The notes beneath the pieces are model-generated. The model searched no databases and was not told where the DNA came from. It saw only the letters and a list, made by a program, of their open reading frames with translations. 64,000 nt of DNA. It comes from SIG307 sp964609025. Lineage in GTDB: Bacteria; Bacillota; Clostridia; Lachnospirales; Lachnospiraceae. Positions 27,469 to 35,948 of the stretch are shown here, one piece after another (the first letter of the stretch is position 1; the number at the start of each line of letters is the position of its first letter). A program made the position numbers and the translations under genes. The stretch is from the NCBI GenBank assembly GCA_964609025.1, contig CAZSQM010000007.1, positions 1 to 64,000 on the forward strand. Reading direction: 5' to 3'.

Positions 27469-29193
27469 CTACTCTGCCGCACCTGCCGTACCGCTCTGCG
27501 GCTTTGCAAAATAGAAACCTTTAAAATCGTACTTAAACACCCGCGCCAGATACTCCTCCCCGGCTCCCGTAAAGCTGCAAATCAGCTTCCTCTCCTGATC
27601 AAACTCACTGTAAGTAAACCGCCCCGCGGTATCCGTCACCAAATGTCCCTCCGCCGTCAACTGCGCACTTCCCGCATACCCGGAATAGTCGAGGGGCACA
27701 GACTCCTCAGACTGCCATGTTCCCGCCGTTTCATTTACAAGATAACGGCAGAAGTAGGACGAGGTTCCCTTCTTTAATGTGCTTCCCAAATCCTCCGCCA
27801 TTGCGGAATAATCCAACTCCGGACGGCTTTCCGTACCGCCGATATGATTGTCAAACAAATACAGCTCATAAACTCCGGACGGCATTCCGTCCTCCTTGAC
27901 GTAGGTCATGGTATTTGCCCCGAAAAAGGAAACAAAATCATCCGACTTTGTCAATACATAGCTTGCATAACCGGTTCCCTCAAACAGTAGCGGGTCCCCG
28001 ACAATATACCCAAGCATCGGGACTCCGTAAATATCCTCTATCTTAAACGCTGCCGAGGCTTCTCTCGCTCCCAGAAGAATGCCGTCCTTCGCCATTACCT
28101 GTATGGAATTCAGATTCAGCCATTCAAGCGTCCCTTCCGCGTTCTTTTTGCAGGCCTCCTTATACTCCTTTAGGAGTACACCCATATCCAGAAGCTCCTT
28201 CACTTCTCCCGAAATCAAATCCACCGACAGTACCCGGTCGTTCACGCCCTTTTCCGCTTCCCCGTTCTTACTTGCCAGCACCAGAAGTTTTTTCCCGCCT
28301 TCGTCGATGCAATAGTCGTTCCCGATGGTATAGCCGTCTGTCGTATACACCCGTTCCGCGCGTCCGAAACGGTCGACTGCCGCCAACTGCGTATCGGAAA
28401 TGTTGTAATACATCCGCCCCTCGAAAAACAGGAACCGTTTACAGCTACCGCTAAGGATCGGAATTTCTCCCCGCAGCGCTCCGTCATTATCATAAAGCAG
28501 AACCGTTTCCTGCCCGCCGGTTTCATTCCCGAACTGTGCAAACAGCCCGTCGGAAAGCTTCTCCCCGCTGACACCTCTCTTCATGCTCAGCTTATTCTTT
28601 CCCTCACCCGCAAGACTTCCCACGGAAACGTAAAAAGTACGGACGCAGGAATTTCCTTCCTCATCCGCCAGGGTCAATGCCACACGGTTTTCATGTTCTG
28701 CCGTAAGGCCGAGCAACAAATATTCGTGCGTCACGGTATAGCGCTCCTCCGAATAACAGTCCGCGGAAAAAGTAGGAAGCTCGCTTCCCGGCGCACTGAT
28801 ACGGTAAGAAGCCTTCATCGGCGTTTCGGTTTCAAAATAAAGATAAAGCGAAAGCGTATTCGTTCCGTACGGATTATAGATTACAAGAGGCGCGTCCTGC
28901 GTATAGCCGCCCTGCTTCTTCAGCGCCTCGATACGTTCATATACCTGCGTATGACGCGCGGTATCATAAAGCTCCCCGTTATTCTCCGTGGAGGAAAAGT
29001 CCCGATAAATGTTCGGTGTCAGTGTTTTGGAGTCCTTGGCGCGTGCTTCGTACTGTTCCTGATACTCCTTTAATCGGGAGCCGCCCTGTCCGTCGCCGTT
29101 TCCTTTGTTTGCTGCCAGATACAAAAGTCCGCACAAAAAAACGCCGCTGATGATTGTCATGATAAGTAAAATCTTTAACGCTGTATTCTTCAA
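27469..29193 (-). CDS. Arylsulfotransferase-like secreted protein, probably without the catalytic histidines
   Basis: 574 aa with one N-terminal membrane segment (about 7-27), so it is anchored or secreted. The layout matches aryl-sulfate sulfotransferases of anaerobes: an N-terminal beta domain (about 105-195) and then a six-bladed propeller. The motifs that usually carry the three active-site His residues read GNDYCIDEGG (N292), EWLNLNSI (N360) and GANTMTY (N427), so each His appears to be Asn. The Arg in GARE (R377) is kept. If the alignment holds, this is a non-catalytic member. The start is TTG with AGGAGG eight bases upstream. Confidence 0.7.
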   Translation of the reverse strand: MKNTALKILLIMTIISGVFLCGLLYLAANKGNGDGQGGSRLKEYQEQYEARAKDSKTLTPNIYRDFSSTENNGELYDTARHTQVYERIEALKKQGGYTQDAPLVIYNPYGTNTLSLYLYFETETPMKASYRISAPGSELPTFSADCYSEERYTVTHEYLLLGLTAEHENRVALTLADEEGNSCVRTFYVSVGSLAGEGKNKLSMKRGVSGEKLSDGLFAQFGNETGGQETVLLYDNDGALRGEIPILSGSCKRFLFFEGRMYYNISDTQLAAVDRFGRAERVYTTDGYTIGNDYCIDEGGKKLLVLASKNGEAEKGVNDRVLSVDLISGEVKELLDMGVLLKEYKEACKKNAEGTLEWLNLNSIQVMAKDGILLGAREASAAFKIEDIYGVPMLGYIVGDPLLFEGTGYASYVLTKSDDFVSFFGANTMTYVKEDGMPSGVYELYLFDNHIGGTESRPELDYSAMAEDLGSTLKKGTSSYFCRYLVNETAGTWQSEESVPLDYSGYAGSAQLTAEGHLVTDTAGRFTYSEFDQERKLICSFTGAGEEYLARVFKYDFKGFYFAKPQSGTAGAAE

Positions 29194-29229
29194 GCTGCCG
29201 CCCTCCTTGTGTGGATCTTCTTTACTCTT

Positions 29230-29258
29230 ATTTTAACAATTTACGCCGCGGTTTGCAA
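29230..29258 (-). promoter_or_regulatory. Promoter of the arylsulfotransferase-like gene and downstream genes
   Basis: Minus strand TTGCAA (29253-29258), a 17-base spacer and TAAAAT (29230-29235). Confidence 0.55.
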
Positions 29259-29277
29259 CTATTGTTGGAAAATATCA

Positions 29278-29306
29278 TTGCACTTCTTTGCCGGGTGATG
29301 TAAACT
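29278..29306 (+). promoter_or_regulatory. Promoter of the LUD-domain gene
   Basis: TTGCAC (29278-29283), a 17-base spacer and TAAACT (29301-29306), with the start codon at 29369. Confidence 0.5.
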
Positions 29307-29368
29307 AAATGCAGAAACCAATTTAAAAGCAGACACAAAAATACAGACCAAAGAAAGGGGCATATCCT

Positions 29369-30007
29369 ATGGCTACACCAAAACAGCAGACCTATGAAAA
29401 TCTGGCGGACAGCCTGATTGATGCATTTAACCGCCGCGGAATCGAAGGGTACTATTGTCCGAGCAGGGAAGAAGCGCTAACTACGGCGCTCCGCTTTCTG
29501 ACGCCGGGTTGCAGCGTTTCGTGGGGCGGTTCCGCCTCCTGTACGGAAATCGGTTTGTTTGACGCATTAAAAAAGTCGGACTGCATTCTCTACGACCGCA
29601 GCACCGCGAAGACGCCGGAGGAGCAGCGTGAGCTTTACGCAAAAGCCGTAACCTCGGATTATTATTTTATGAGCAGCAACGCCGTAACGCTGGACGGGGA
29701 GCTGGTAAACATCGACGGGAACGGCAACCGTGTTGCCTGTCTGATTACCGGACCGAAGAATGTGATTCTGATTGTCGGCATGAACAAAATCACTCCGGAC
29801 GTCAAGTCCGCCCTGGACCGTGTGCGTAATGTGGCTGCGCCGCCGAACGGTGTGCGTCTGAATCTGAATACGCCTTGTGCAAAATACGGGTACTGCCATG
29901 ACTGCTACTCGCCGGATTGTATGTGCTGTGAAATTGTCATCACCCGCAAATCCAGAGTGCCGGGACGTATTAAGGTGATTCTGGTCGGAGAAGAACTCGG
30001 TTATTAA
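29369..30007 (+). CDS. LUD-domain (LutC-like) protein with a Cys-rich tail
   Basis: 212 aa, mostly one LUD (DUF162) domain, the fold of LutB/LutC lactate-utilisation proteins. Visible features are TPGCSVSWGGSASCTEIGL, the DYYFMSSNAVTLDGELVN core and the TGPKNVILIVGMNKI strand. The C-terminal part carries a Cys cluster, CAKYGYCHDCYSPDCMCC, which could bind a metal or iron-sulfur cluster. No lutA or lutB is nearby, so a lactate role should not be assumed. Single gene with its own promoter and terminator. Confidence 0.88.
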   Translation: MATPKQQTYENLADSLIDAFNRRGIEGYYCPSREEALTTALRFLTPGCSVSWGGSASCTEIGLFDALKKSDCILYDRSTAKTPEEQRELYAKAVTSDYYFMSSNAVTLDGELVNIDGNGNRVACLITGPKNVILIVGMNKITPDVKSALDRVRNVAAPPNGVRLNLNTPCAKYGYCHDCYSPDCMCCEIVITRKSRVPGRIKVILVGEELGY

Positions 30008-30026
30008 AGCACGCCCCGGATTATAA

Positions 30027-30085
30027 AAGGCTGCCGCACCGGCGACTTACAATCGCAGGCGCGGCAGCCTTGTCTTTCTTTTTTT
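30027..30085 (+). terminator. Strong terminator after the LUD-domain gene, bidirectional
   Basis: An 11-bp perfect stem AAGGCTGCCGC (30027-30037) with GCGGCAGCCTT (30061-30071), then TGTCTTTCTTTTTTT. On the other strand it is followed by TTTTATAA and may also end the ABC operon. Confidence 0.9.
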
Positions 30086-31094
30086 ACTGCGGAATATATT
30101 TTTTTGCGTTGGCAGCCGTCATAATATACACAAACGAACTGCCGTTTACTCTGGCATAGTAGTTACCGCTTACCGTTACATCGCCCAGTTCCAAAGTTAC
30201 CGTGCGATTCTCCTTTGCGGTATTACCTTCCTCATCCGTTACACTTTCCGTGTAATGCACCGTCACCGTAAGGTAAGGGTCCGCAAGTCCGTACTCTCCA
30301 AAGTCCGTACAGTGATATTCCTGCACGGTGCTTGCCACAAACTTCTCACAGTCTGTGAAAATGGAAGGATAGGTTACCGTACCGTCCTCCGCGGTCTGCG
30401 GCACATAAGAAAGCGTATCCTCTCCGCGCAACGCCACCGTTACTTCCGTAATGTTTTCCAGATCCGTTTTCGGGAAGGTTTCCTCCTGCACCAGTTTCAT
30501 CTCTGTTGTAGAAAGCTGCGTATAAACACTTGATTCAACCACCCAGACGTCGCCGGTTTCCTCCTGCAAAAGATAGTACCCGGAAGAATACGGTGCCTCC
30601 TCTCCCAGATAAAACTGCCGGACCGTACCGTCCGTTAAGGTAATCTTAACGGAAAACGCCGGTTCCTCCAGTCCGTAATCCGAAAGCACCGCGTCGGCCG
30701 CAGCCACCTTCGTCGTACTGGTTAAATTACAGAAGCTTTTGATTATTGTCTGCACCTTACTGTTTTTCGTCGGGAAGTCTTCCACTCCCTCCCGTACCCA
30801 GATATCTCCGTTATCGCTTTCCGTCCTTACAAAGCAGTACGAACCTTCTTCGTTGGTATAAGCAATCTCGGCAACATCGCTCAGGGAAAAGGTCGTCACG
30901 GTAAGCTCCTCCGCTCCGCTCTCCTGCTCCTCCTGCTTTCTTGCTTCTTCCTCCGCTTTTTTTTCACTGTACTGCCTTGCGACAAAATATCCGCCGCCAA
31001 GCCCCGCAAGCAGGACGAACAACACCACCACCGTAAGCATTCTTTTCCGTTTGAGACGTTTCAGCCTTTGTATTCTTTCTTCCCTTGCTTCCAT
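30084..31094 (-). CDS. DUF4340-domain membrane-anchored protein
   Basis: 336 aa. A basic Arg/Lys-rich cytoplasmic tail, one membrane segment (about 19-38) and an extracellular beta-rich domain made of repeats of the DUF4340 kind (YTNEEGSYCFVRTESDNGDIW; DYGLEEPAFSVKITLTDGTV; QEETGDVWVVESSVY). This family commonly follows Gld-type ABC exporter genes, as here: it is the last gene of the set. Its molecular role is not known. The start at 31094 is preceded by AGGAGG six bases upstream; a longer in-frame reading has no RBS. Confidence 0.82.
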   Translation of the reverse strand: MEAREERIQRLKRLKRKRMLTVVVLFVLLAGLGGGYFVARQYSEKKAEEEARKQEEQESGAEELTVTTFSLSDVAEIAYTNEEGSYCFVRTESDNGDIWVREGVEDFPTKNSKVQTIIKSFCNLTSTTKVAAADAVLSDYGLEEPAFSVKITLTDGTVRQFYLGEEAPYSSGYYLLQEETGDVWVVESSVYTQLSTTEMKLVQEETFPKTDLENITEVTVALRGEDTLSYVPQTAEDGTVTYPSIFTDCEKFVASTVQEYHCTDFGEYGLADPYLTVTVHYTESVTDEEGNTAKENRTVTLELGDVTVSGNYYARVNGSSFVYIMTAANAKKYIPQ

Positions 31095-31107
31095 GTACGC
31101 CTCCTGA

Positions 31108-32580
31108 CTACTTGCTCTTTCTACGGAGCAGCACAACGATACCGACTGCAATCAAAAGCACCGGAATCACAATAACAAACATAATGCCGATGGCATTTGC
31201 CTCAGACGCGGTAACTACAATCATTTCCTCCTCGTCCAGAGAAATCGTGCGCACAGTGGAAACCACTTCCGCTTCCGCCATATAATTCACACTGTTTGTC
31301 AGCAGATCCGCATTTGCATAGCTGTTCGTTTTCAGGTAATCATCCGTAAAAATCGTCGCTGCGGAGAAAATAACCGCTTCCGACCCGTTCTCTTCATTCT
31401 TAACATAGATACCTACGCTAAACGGCCCTTCCAAATCTCCGTCCGCTTTTAATGCCGAATCCACATAGCCGTTTTGTACCTTCTTTAAATAAGCTTCCCC
31501 CGTTGTCGACAGTAAAACGGATCTAGAAAGACCGGAAGAAACGTTTTCTGTTACGGAAAGCGCAAAAGCGGTCGGCATCGGCACATACTTTGTTCCGTAA
31601 AAGCTTTTGGTAATCTCATGGTCCGCTCCGATTTTCGGCAACAGATAATAAGCATAGCCCGGAATATAGTAGTTGGAATTGCCTTCAAATATAATACCGT
31701 TCTCTAACTTTACTCCGTAATCGGCAAGCAGCCGGTTAAAGTTTTCGAGCCCCTCCTGATAAACCGCAGCAATCAGTAAATCGCCGCCGGCAGCGGTATA
31801 TTCTCTGATTACCTCTAATTCGGCATCCGTATAATCGGTGGTCGGAACTGCAATATAAAGCACATCACAATCCTCCGGAATCCGCTCTGCCGTCATTAAT
31901 TCGATGGTCTGATACGAAACATTTGCCTTTCGAAGCAGCGTCTGACCCTCCGTACCGAGCGCCAGCTCTCCGTGTCCGGTCGCAGCATAGAAATTTATCT
32001 GCTTTCCGCTCGTGACATGCTGGATTGCCGCATTCAACTGTCCTTCTATATCCAGACCTACCACGTTCTCTTTATACTCATAGGTATACGGGTCTATGGA
32101 CAACTCCGTCAGCAGCATATCCTCATACGGAATATACTTGCTCTGACCGGTTGCTTCATTCACGGCAATCAGGCTGTACTGCATGACTTTCTCATCCGTA
32201 TACTGCTCCGCAAACTTAGGATTGACTAATAAATCCACCGTTTTGAAATCAATTTTCTTGCTTCCCTTTTCATACAGCTTAAAGAAAATGTCAAGCCAGG
32301 AAATAGACGCCCCATCCTTCGTCAGATAATAAAACGTCACGTTGTCTTCCAGATCGGAAATCAGCTCCTCGGTTTCTTTTGTCAGGGAATACTTTCCGTC
32401 CGAGGTCAAGTCCTTACGGATATCCACCGCCGATACAATCATGTTGACCACAATGACTGCCGCGATTACAAGCACGCTGACTAACGTTGCATAAGCGCCG
32501 GAGCGGAATCCTTTGGAACGAAAGGAGTCGCCGATTTTTTTAAAAAAGGACTTAAATCCTTTGCTGTTTTGCTTTTTCAT
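31108..32580 (-). CDS. GldG-type ABC transporter auxiliary protein
   Basis: 490 aa. One membrane helix near the N-terminus (about 27-52), a large outer domain of the ABC-transporter auxiliary type and a second membrane helix at the C-terminus (about 463-485). IRKDLTSDGKYSLTKETEELISDL and FYAATGHGELALG are hallmarks of the GldG family. In Bacteroidetes GldA, GldF and GldG form an exporter needed for gliding; the Firmicute versions have no proven function. It lies 16 bp downstream of the permease gene. Confidence 0.85.
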   Translation of the reverse strand: MKKQNSKGFKSFFKKIGDSFRSKGFRSGAYATLVSVLVIAAVIVVNMIVSAVDIRKDLTSDGKYSLTKETEELISDLEDNVTFYYLTKDGASISWLDIFFKLYEKGSKKIDFKTVDLLVNPKFAEQYTDEKVMQYSLIAVNEATGQSKYIPYEDMLLTELSIDPYTYEYKENVVGLDIEGQLNAAIQHVTSGKQINFYAATGHGELALGTEGQTLLRKANVSYQTIELMTAERIPEDCDVLYIAVPTTDYTDAELEVIREYTAAGGDLLIAAVYQEGLENFNRLLADYGVKLENGIIFEGNSNYYIPGYAYYLLPKIGADHEITKSFYGTKYVPMPTAFALSVTENVSSGLSRSVLLSTTGEAYLKKVQNGYVDSALKADGDLEGPFSVGIYVKNEENGSEAVIFSAATIFTDDYLKTNSYANADLLTNSVNYMAEAEVVSTVRTISLDEEEMIVVTASEANAIGIMFVIVIPVLLIAVGIVVLLRRKSK

Positions 32581-32596
32581 CCTCTTTTCCTCCTCA

Positions 32597-33460
32597 TCAG
32601 CTATACCGTCTTTTGCGTATGTTCTGATATGTCAGAAAGCAAAAAACAAAAACAATACTCAGATAATATACCGGCATTCTCAGCTCAAAGATTCCGGCAA
32701 CCGTTTCGTCATATACCCTCAGCAGGGAAAGCGTACCGAGCACCGTTGTAACCGTTCCCTCTAAGAGAGTACCCTTTAGCATATAAATGGTAGTCAGAAC
32801 ACATTCTCCTACCGCAAAAATTATAACCGCTACCGTTGCGTTCTTCATCACACGCCACATCCAAATGGCAAGAAGCGCCCAGATAACGGAATAGGTAATC
32901 CATGCCGCCTTCGCGGTTCCCGGTATCAGTTCCGCCACACCCTCCACAAGACAGGTCACTAAAACGACAATAAACGTCATAACCGCCGCAAACGCCTGGG
33001 AATCGGTCAGGCTGGAAATAAACAGTCCGATTGCAAGGTAAGCGCAGCCGATTAGAAAGAATCCGAAAACAGCGGCATAAGACATTGAAAAATTCACCGT
33101 GCCGAACTGTGCAAACAGTAACGGGTAAATGCACACAACCAGCATGGCAATCGCAATCAGCGTAACCAGGGCCAAATACTTACCCGCAACAATCTTCCAA
33201 ATCGGAAGCGGTGAGGTCAGTAAAAGCTGGTCTGTCTTCTGACGGTTTTCTTCTGCCATAATCCGCATCGTCACCATCGGAACCAGTAACGCAAATACCA
33301 ATGTGATACTTGCTAACGCATAGCCGATAAACGCATACCCGTTTAACAGGTTATAAAGAAAAACATAAAGTCCTACAAACGCAAGAAAAAACGCAAGGAA
33401 CAGCCAGCCGATTACCGAATTGAAATATGCCCGCAATTCCTTTTTATAAATCGCTATCAT
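32597..33460 (-). CDS. GldF-type ABC-2 permease
   Basis: 287 aa with six or seven membrane segments and no large outer domains. The N-terminus IYKKELRAYFNS and MAEENRQKTDQLLLTSPLP are conserved in the GldF/NosY-type ABC-2 permeases, the latter forming the coupling helix. Its ATG overlaps the stop of the ATPase gene by four bases. It should form the membrane channel with the adjacent ATPase. Substrate unknown. Confidence 0.88.
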   Translation of the reverse strand: MIAIYKKELRAYFNSVIGWLFLAFFLAFVGLYVFLYNLLNGYAFIGYALASITLVFALLVPMVTMRIMAEENRQKTDQLLLTSPLPIWKIVAGKYLALVTLIAIAMLVVCIYPLLFAQFGTVNFSMSYAAVFGFFLIGCAYLAIGLFISSLTDSQAFAAVMTFIVVLVTCLVEGVAELIPGTAKAAWITYSVIWALLAIWMWRVMKNATVAVIIFAVGECVLTTIYMLKGTLLEGTVTTVLGTLSLLRVYDETVAGIFELRMPVYYLSIVFVFCFLTYQNIRKRRYS

Positions 33461-34536
33461 AATTCTGCCTCCTCCTTTGCTTCGTTCGCCTGTTCCGTTG
33501 GTTTTTCCGTATCCTCCGGTGCTTCCGCCTCACTGTCCTTTGGCGGCATCTCCGTTTCCTCCTCGCCATCCGCTGCCGTCAGAGACTCCGCTTCCGGGTT
33601 CTCCTCCTCCGTATCCGCGGTTGCTTCCAGGAAAATATCCTCCAGCGTCTTCACATGGCGTTCCAGCTTCATAATCGGAAGCTCCGCTTTTGCAAGCGCA
33701 AAGAACAAATCCTTTCGTATCTCCTGTCCGCTCTTAATTAACACCGCAGAACAGCCTTCCTGCCCGCTTTCCGTTTCGGTATATTCCGAAATGCCGGGAA
33801 CTCCTGCCAACACCTGTTCCAGTTGTTCTTTGGTACCGCAGACCGAAAGTTCCAGATTCTCACCTTCCGCCGCCTGTGCCTGCAGCTCCTCCGGCGTCCC
33901 TGAAAGCACCAGACGTCCGCGGCTGATAATCATGATATGGTCGCACACCGCGCTGATCTCCTGCATAATATGGGAACTTAACAGCACCGTGTGTTCTTTT
34001 GCGAGTTCCCGCATCAATTCTCTGATTTCAATAATCTGCGCCGGGTCTAAGCCTACCGTCGGCTCATCTAAAATAATGACCTCCGGATTTCCGACTAACG
34101 CCTGCGCAATCCCCACACGCTGACGATACCCTTTGGAAAGATGCTTAATCAGTCTGCCCTTTACTTCCTGCAGCTGCGCTTTTTCAATCACACGTGCCAG
34201 CTCCGCCGCACGTTCTTTTCTCGGTACTTTCTTTAATTCCGTTACAAACTGCAAATACTCCGTTACCGTCATGTCAGGGTAAACCGGCGGCTGCTCCGGA
34301 AGATATCCGATGCTCTTTTTCGCTTCCTCCGGTTCCTCTAACATATCATATCCATTCACCAGAATGGTTCCTTCCGTCGCCGATATGTAGCCGGTCAGCA
34401 TATTCATCGTGGTAGACTTTCCGGCGCCGTTCGGTCCGAGAAACCCCACGATTTGTCCCTTTTCTACTGTAAAATTCAAGTGATCTACCGCAATATGATC
34501 CCCGTATTTTTTTACCAATCCGATGGCTTCAATCAC
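33457..34536 (-). CDS. ABC transporter ATPase (GldA-type) with an acidic tail
   Basis: 359 aa. Walker A GPNGAGKST (34-42), signature LSKGYRQRVG, Walker B VIILDEPTVGLDP and the switch His in LSSHIM are all intact. The normal domain ends near residue 305; the remaining roughly 55 residues are almost pure Glu, Ala, Pro and Thr with no predicted fold. This acidic tail is unusual for the family. The start is GTG with AGGAGGT nine bases upstream. First gene of the Gld-type exporter operon. Confidence 0.9.
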   Translation of the reverse strand: MIEAIGLVKKYGDHIAVDHLNFTVEKGQIVGFLGPNGAGKSTTMNMLTGYISATEGTILVNGYDMLEEPEEAKKSIGYLPEQPPVYPDMTVTEYLQFVTELKKVPRKERAAELARVIEKAQLQEVKGRLIKHLSKGYRQRVGIAQALVGNPEVIILDEPTVGLDPAQIIEIRELMRELAKEHTVLLSSHIMQEISAVCDHIMIISRGRLVLSGTPEELQAQAAEGENLELSVCGTKEQLEQVLAGVPGISEYTETESGQEGCSAVLIKSGQEIRKDLFFALAKAELPIMKLERHVKTLEDIFLEATADTEEENPEAESLTAADGEEETEMPPKDSEAEAPEDTEKPTEQANEAKEEAEL

Positions 34537-34632
34537 TTCTCGTTACCTCCTTTTGCTTGTTTCCCACTAACATATCCCATTCTACAATACAATAGCGAAA
34601 ACTTTTTGTTGATTCTGTGAAGAAAATGTGAA

Positions 34633-35022
34633 TCAGTCGAAAAAGAAATCGTCCGAATTCAGGCATTTCCCGATTCTATCCAATAGCTGCTCGGAGTCTG
34701 CCGGTTTTACAATATACCCCGCAACGCCGCTCATAATACCTTTGATTACCTTCTGTTTATGGTTCTCTCCGGTCAGAATAATCACCGGAATTTCCTTTAA
34801 ATTTTCCCGTTGTCTGATTGCCGTCAGCGTAGCAAAGCCATCCATTACCGGCATTTCCAAATCCAGCAGAACCAAATCCACTGCCTCGCTGTCCAGAACC
34901 TTTAATCCGGTCAGGCCGCTTGTCACGCCTTTAAACTCATAGTAGCGCTCTAAAATATTCTGTAACTGTTTCAGTGCAATTACGCTATCGTCAATTGCAA
35001 GTATTTTCTTCTGCATTGCCAT
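34633..35022 (-). CDS. Stand-alone CheY-like response regulator
   Basis: 129 aa, a single receiver domain. The acidic pair D11/D12, the phosphate acceptor D54 (LVLLDLEMPVMDG), the Thr in IILTGEN and the Lys in YIVKPAD are all present. There is no output domain, so it acts by protein contact or passes phosphate on. It is the last gene of a three-gene phosphorelay with a hybrid kinase and a receiver-HPt protein. The start at 35022 has AGGAGG eight bases upstream. Confidence 0.9.
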   Translation of the reverse strand: MAMQKKILAIDDSVIALKQLQNILERYYEFKGVTSGLTGLKVLDSEAVDLVLLDLEMPVMDGFATLTAIRQRENLKEIPVIILTGENHKQKVIKGIMSGVAGYIVKPADSEQLLDRIGKCLNSDDFFFD

Positions 35023-35039
35023 CTGCTGCTCCTCCTGTA

Positions 35040-35945
35040 TTATGGTTCCTCGTGCAAAGAAAATGCACATCTGAAGTACTCTGCCGTTTGCCCGCCGGTC
35101 TGTAACACGCGGTCAAAGCCCTTTCTAACCTTCTCCGAATCTCCGGCCTTTGCCTGCTGCTCCTGCTCGTAAGCCAGCTTTGCAAGAATATCCGCTCCCA
35201 GAGTTCTCGCATCTCCCTTGATTCCATGAATCAAAATTGCATAATCCTTCATATTTTCCTGTGCAAGAAGCGTCCGCAACATTTCCTGCCGTTCTTCCCA
35301 AAGCGTTGCAAACAACAGTAGTGTTTCACGGTAGGCCTTCTCGTTTCCGTCAAAATTTTTTAGCCCGTTCTCATAGGAAAACCCGCTCGGCATCCGGACT
35401 ACCTTTTCCGCCGGTAAAAGCCGCAGCAATAACGCCTCCAGCTGTCTGCCCTGTACCGGCTTTCCGAGAGAACCGGCAAACCCCTCCGCGGCATAAAAGT
35501 CCCGGTTTTCTTCGCGGACATTTGCACCCAACGCAATCACAGGACATTTCCCGCAAAGATTTTCCTCCGCCTGCAGCCTGCGATACGTTTCCGCCCCGTC
35601 AAGCTCCGGCATCAGCTGGTCCAGAAAAATCAAATCGTACCGCTCTTTCTTCACCATTGCCAGGCATTCCGCACCGCTTCCCGCTTCCTCAATCACAATT
35701 CTCGTTTGTTTTAAAAGCTCCTTCATCACCCGTCTGCTCAGCCGGCTGTCGTCTACCAGCAGAATCCGCGCTTCGGGTGCGACAAAGGTCATCCGATAGC
35801 TCGCCCATTCCGGCTGCTTCCCCTGCTCTTTTTTCTCCCGTCCGTCCGTTGCTTCCTTTTTTTCCTTGTGCAGATACGCCATAATCATACCAAAAATAAT
35901 GGTACTGAACAAAACGCCGCAACCGAATCCCAACACAAACTGCAC
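35040..35945 (-). CDS. Membrane-anchored receiver-HPt protein
   Basis: 301 aa. One N-terminal membrane segment (about 5-24), a receiver domain (about 58-175, phosphate acceptor D109 in LIFLDQLMPELDG) and an HPt domain (about 190-295) with the phosphate-carrying H240 in ILIHGIKGDARTLG. It has no kinase domain. The receiver and HPt parts are close relatives of the same parts of the 870-aa kinase next door, so it looks like a duplicated and re-anchored end of that protein. The start is GTG, and the RBS overlaps the kinase stop. Confidence 0.88.
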   Translation of the reverse strand: MQFVLGFGCGVLFSTIIFGMIMAYLHKEKKEATDGREKKEQGKQPEWASYRMTFVAPEARILLVDDSRLSRRVMKELLKQTRIVIEEAGSGAECLAMVKKERYDLIFLDQLMPELDGAETYRRLQAEENLCGKCPVIALGANVREENRDFYAAEGFAGSLGKPVQGRQLEALLLRLLPAEKVVRMPSGFSYENGLKNFDGNEKAYRETLLLFATLWEERQEMLRTLLAQENMKDYAILIHGIKGDARTLGADILAKLAYEQEQQAKAGDSEKVRKGFDRVLQTGGQTAEYFRCAFSLHEEP

Positions 35946-35948
35946 CCT

